34,838 bases of DNA from an uncultured Bacteroidales bacterium (GTDB lineage Bacteria; Bacteroidota; Bacteroidia; Bacteroidales; UBA932), in NCBI GenBank assembly GCA_900546445.1, contig URCV01000015.1, positions 1 through 34,838 of the forward strand, written 5' to 3'. This document shows positions 34,160 through 34,838 of this stretch, in pieces (within the stretch, counting starts at the first letter, position 1; the number at the start of each line of letters is the position of its first letter). The position numbers and the translations under genes are program-made. Under the pieces are notes generated by a model that saw nothing but the letters and a program-made list of their open reading frames with translations, was not told the DNA's origin and searched no databases.

Positions 34160-34838
34160 TTAGAATCCTACGAAAATAAGAACGCCGTATCCTAACACAA
34201 GACCAACCACACCTAAGATAATGCCGACCTTCGCCATATCCTTAGTCTCGATAAGACCCGTCGAGCTGGCGATGGCATTAGGAGGTGTACTGATAGGAAG
34301 AATCATAGCTACCGAAGTTGAGATGGCAAGTCCTATGAGCAGGGCCTGTACGCCACCCAGCAACTCGAGCTGGTCTCCCATAGGAGTTCCCATTGCGCCC
34401 ACTGCGATCGCCGTAAGGATAGGGAGAAGCAGGTTCGCTGCCGATGTGTGGGACAGGAAGTTTGAGATGACATAGCCCACGATTCCGGAAACGACGAGCA
34501 CTGCAAGCGCCGGCATAATACCGAATGGAATGGCATTTACCAGTGTCGATGCCAATCCTGTCTTCATCAGCGCCGTACCCAGAGCCAGACCGCCCGCAAC
34601 CATCCAGAGCACATCCCAGTTAATCTCTTCGAAATCCTTTTTCTCGAACACGCCCGTAGCCACGAAGACCGCGAACGGAATCAAAGCCACCTCGTAAGAG
34701 TTAATGTTCGTAATCTTCTCAGGGATAAGCCACAAAGCGATGGTAACGATGAATGTGGCAGCCACTATCCAGAACTTCGCATCCTTCTTCTTATTAGACT
34801 CGATTTTCAGCTCTATCTTCTTAGCCTTGAATGGGAAT
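34160..34838 (-). CDS. SLC13/DASS-family anion:sodium symporter, N-terminus beyond window
   Basis: The frame is open to the window edge, so this is the C-terminal 225 residues of a longer protein. It contains several membrane helices and the DASS signature region ISTPPNAIASSTG near the C terminus, with the VLWMVAGGLALGTAL and FLSHTSAANLLLPI segments typical of dicarboxylate/citrate sodium symporters. These import succinate, malate, fumarate or citrate. The cytoplasmic linker IPFKAKKIELKIESNKKKD lies right at the edge. The porin gene follows after one base. Confidence 0.88.
   Translation of the reverse strand, partial: FPFKAKKIELKIESNKKKDAKFWIVAATFIVTIALWLIPEKITNINSYEVALIPFAVFVATGVFEKKDFEEINWDVLWMVAGGLALGTALMKTGLASTLVNAIPFGIMPALAVLVVSGIVGYVISNFLSHTSAANLLLPILTAIAVGAMGTPMGDQLELLGGVQALLIGLAISTSVAMILPISTPPNAIASSTGLIETKDMAKVGIILGVVGLVLGYGVLIFVGF

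Overview
The window looks like chromosomal DNA from a gut-type member of the Bacteroidales (Bacteroidota). The evidence is the many lipobox-bearing secreted proteins, BACON modules, a fimbrillin/FISUMP lipoprotein, DUF4434 and DUF5689 proteins, a GH109 enzyme, a large TonB-dependent receptor with an N-terminal carboxypeptidase-regulatory-like domain, and several copies of the Bacteroidota -7 promoter motif TAnnTTTG. I see no transposase, integrase, phage gene or CRISPR array. I cannot assign a genus.

Layout. (1) 1-256: a helix-rich non-coding stretch ending in an intrinsic terminator, probably the 3' part of an RNA gene cut by the window edge. (2) 265-1659 (-): GH109-type lipoprotein. (3) 1733-3241 (+): EamA transporter and recO. 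(4) 8459 down to 3230 (-): a very tight five-gene housekeeping operon, rsgA > polyprenyl synthetase > U32 (TrhP-like) > S41 protease > rdgB, mostly joined by ATGA overlaps. (5) 8568-10562 (+): RNase R. (6) 12947 down to 10559 (-): gpmI and manA. (7) 12995-13197: a 203-bp palindromic multi-hairpin element. (8) 23628 down to 13206 (-): a six-gene secreted-protein operon. (9) 23729-25189 (+): DUF4434 protein. (10) 25305-30262 (+): fimbrillin/FISUMP lipoprotein and a BACON/EF-hand/LRR lipoprotein. (11) 32776 down to 30297 (-): feoAB fusion plus a small Cys-rich membrane protein. (12) 34838 down to 32833 (-): partial SLC13/DASS transporter and an outer-membrane porin.

The most interesting unit is the operon at 13206-23628. 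It combines a BACON-OB-OB-BACON surface lipoprotein, a DRGH-type DNA/RNA non-specific endonuclease lipoprotein, a secreted endonuclease/exonuclease/phosphatase-fold nuclease, a TonB-dependent receptor, a DUF5689 lipoprotein and an M3 metallopeptidase lipoprotein. No SusD is present. I infer a PUL-like locus for capturing, cutting and importing extracellular nucleic acid. The individual families are known; the substrate and the co-operation are inference.

No protein-coding gap exceeds about 265 bases. The two largest (1-264 and 12948-13205) both hold structured, apparently non-coding sequence. Two convergent gene pairs (recO/rdgB and rnr/manA) overlap at their 3' ends.
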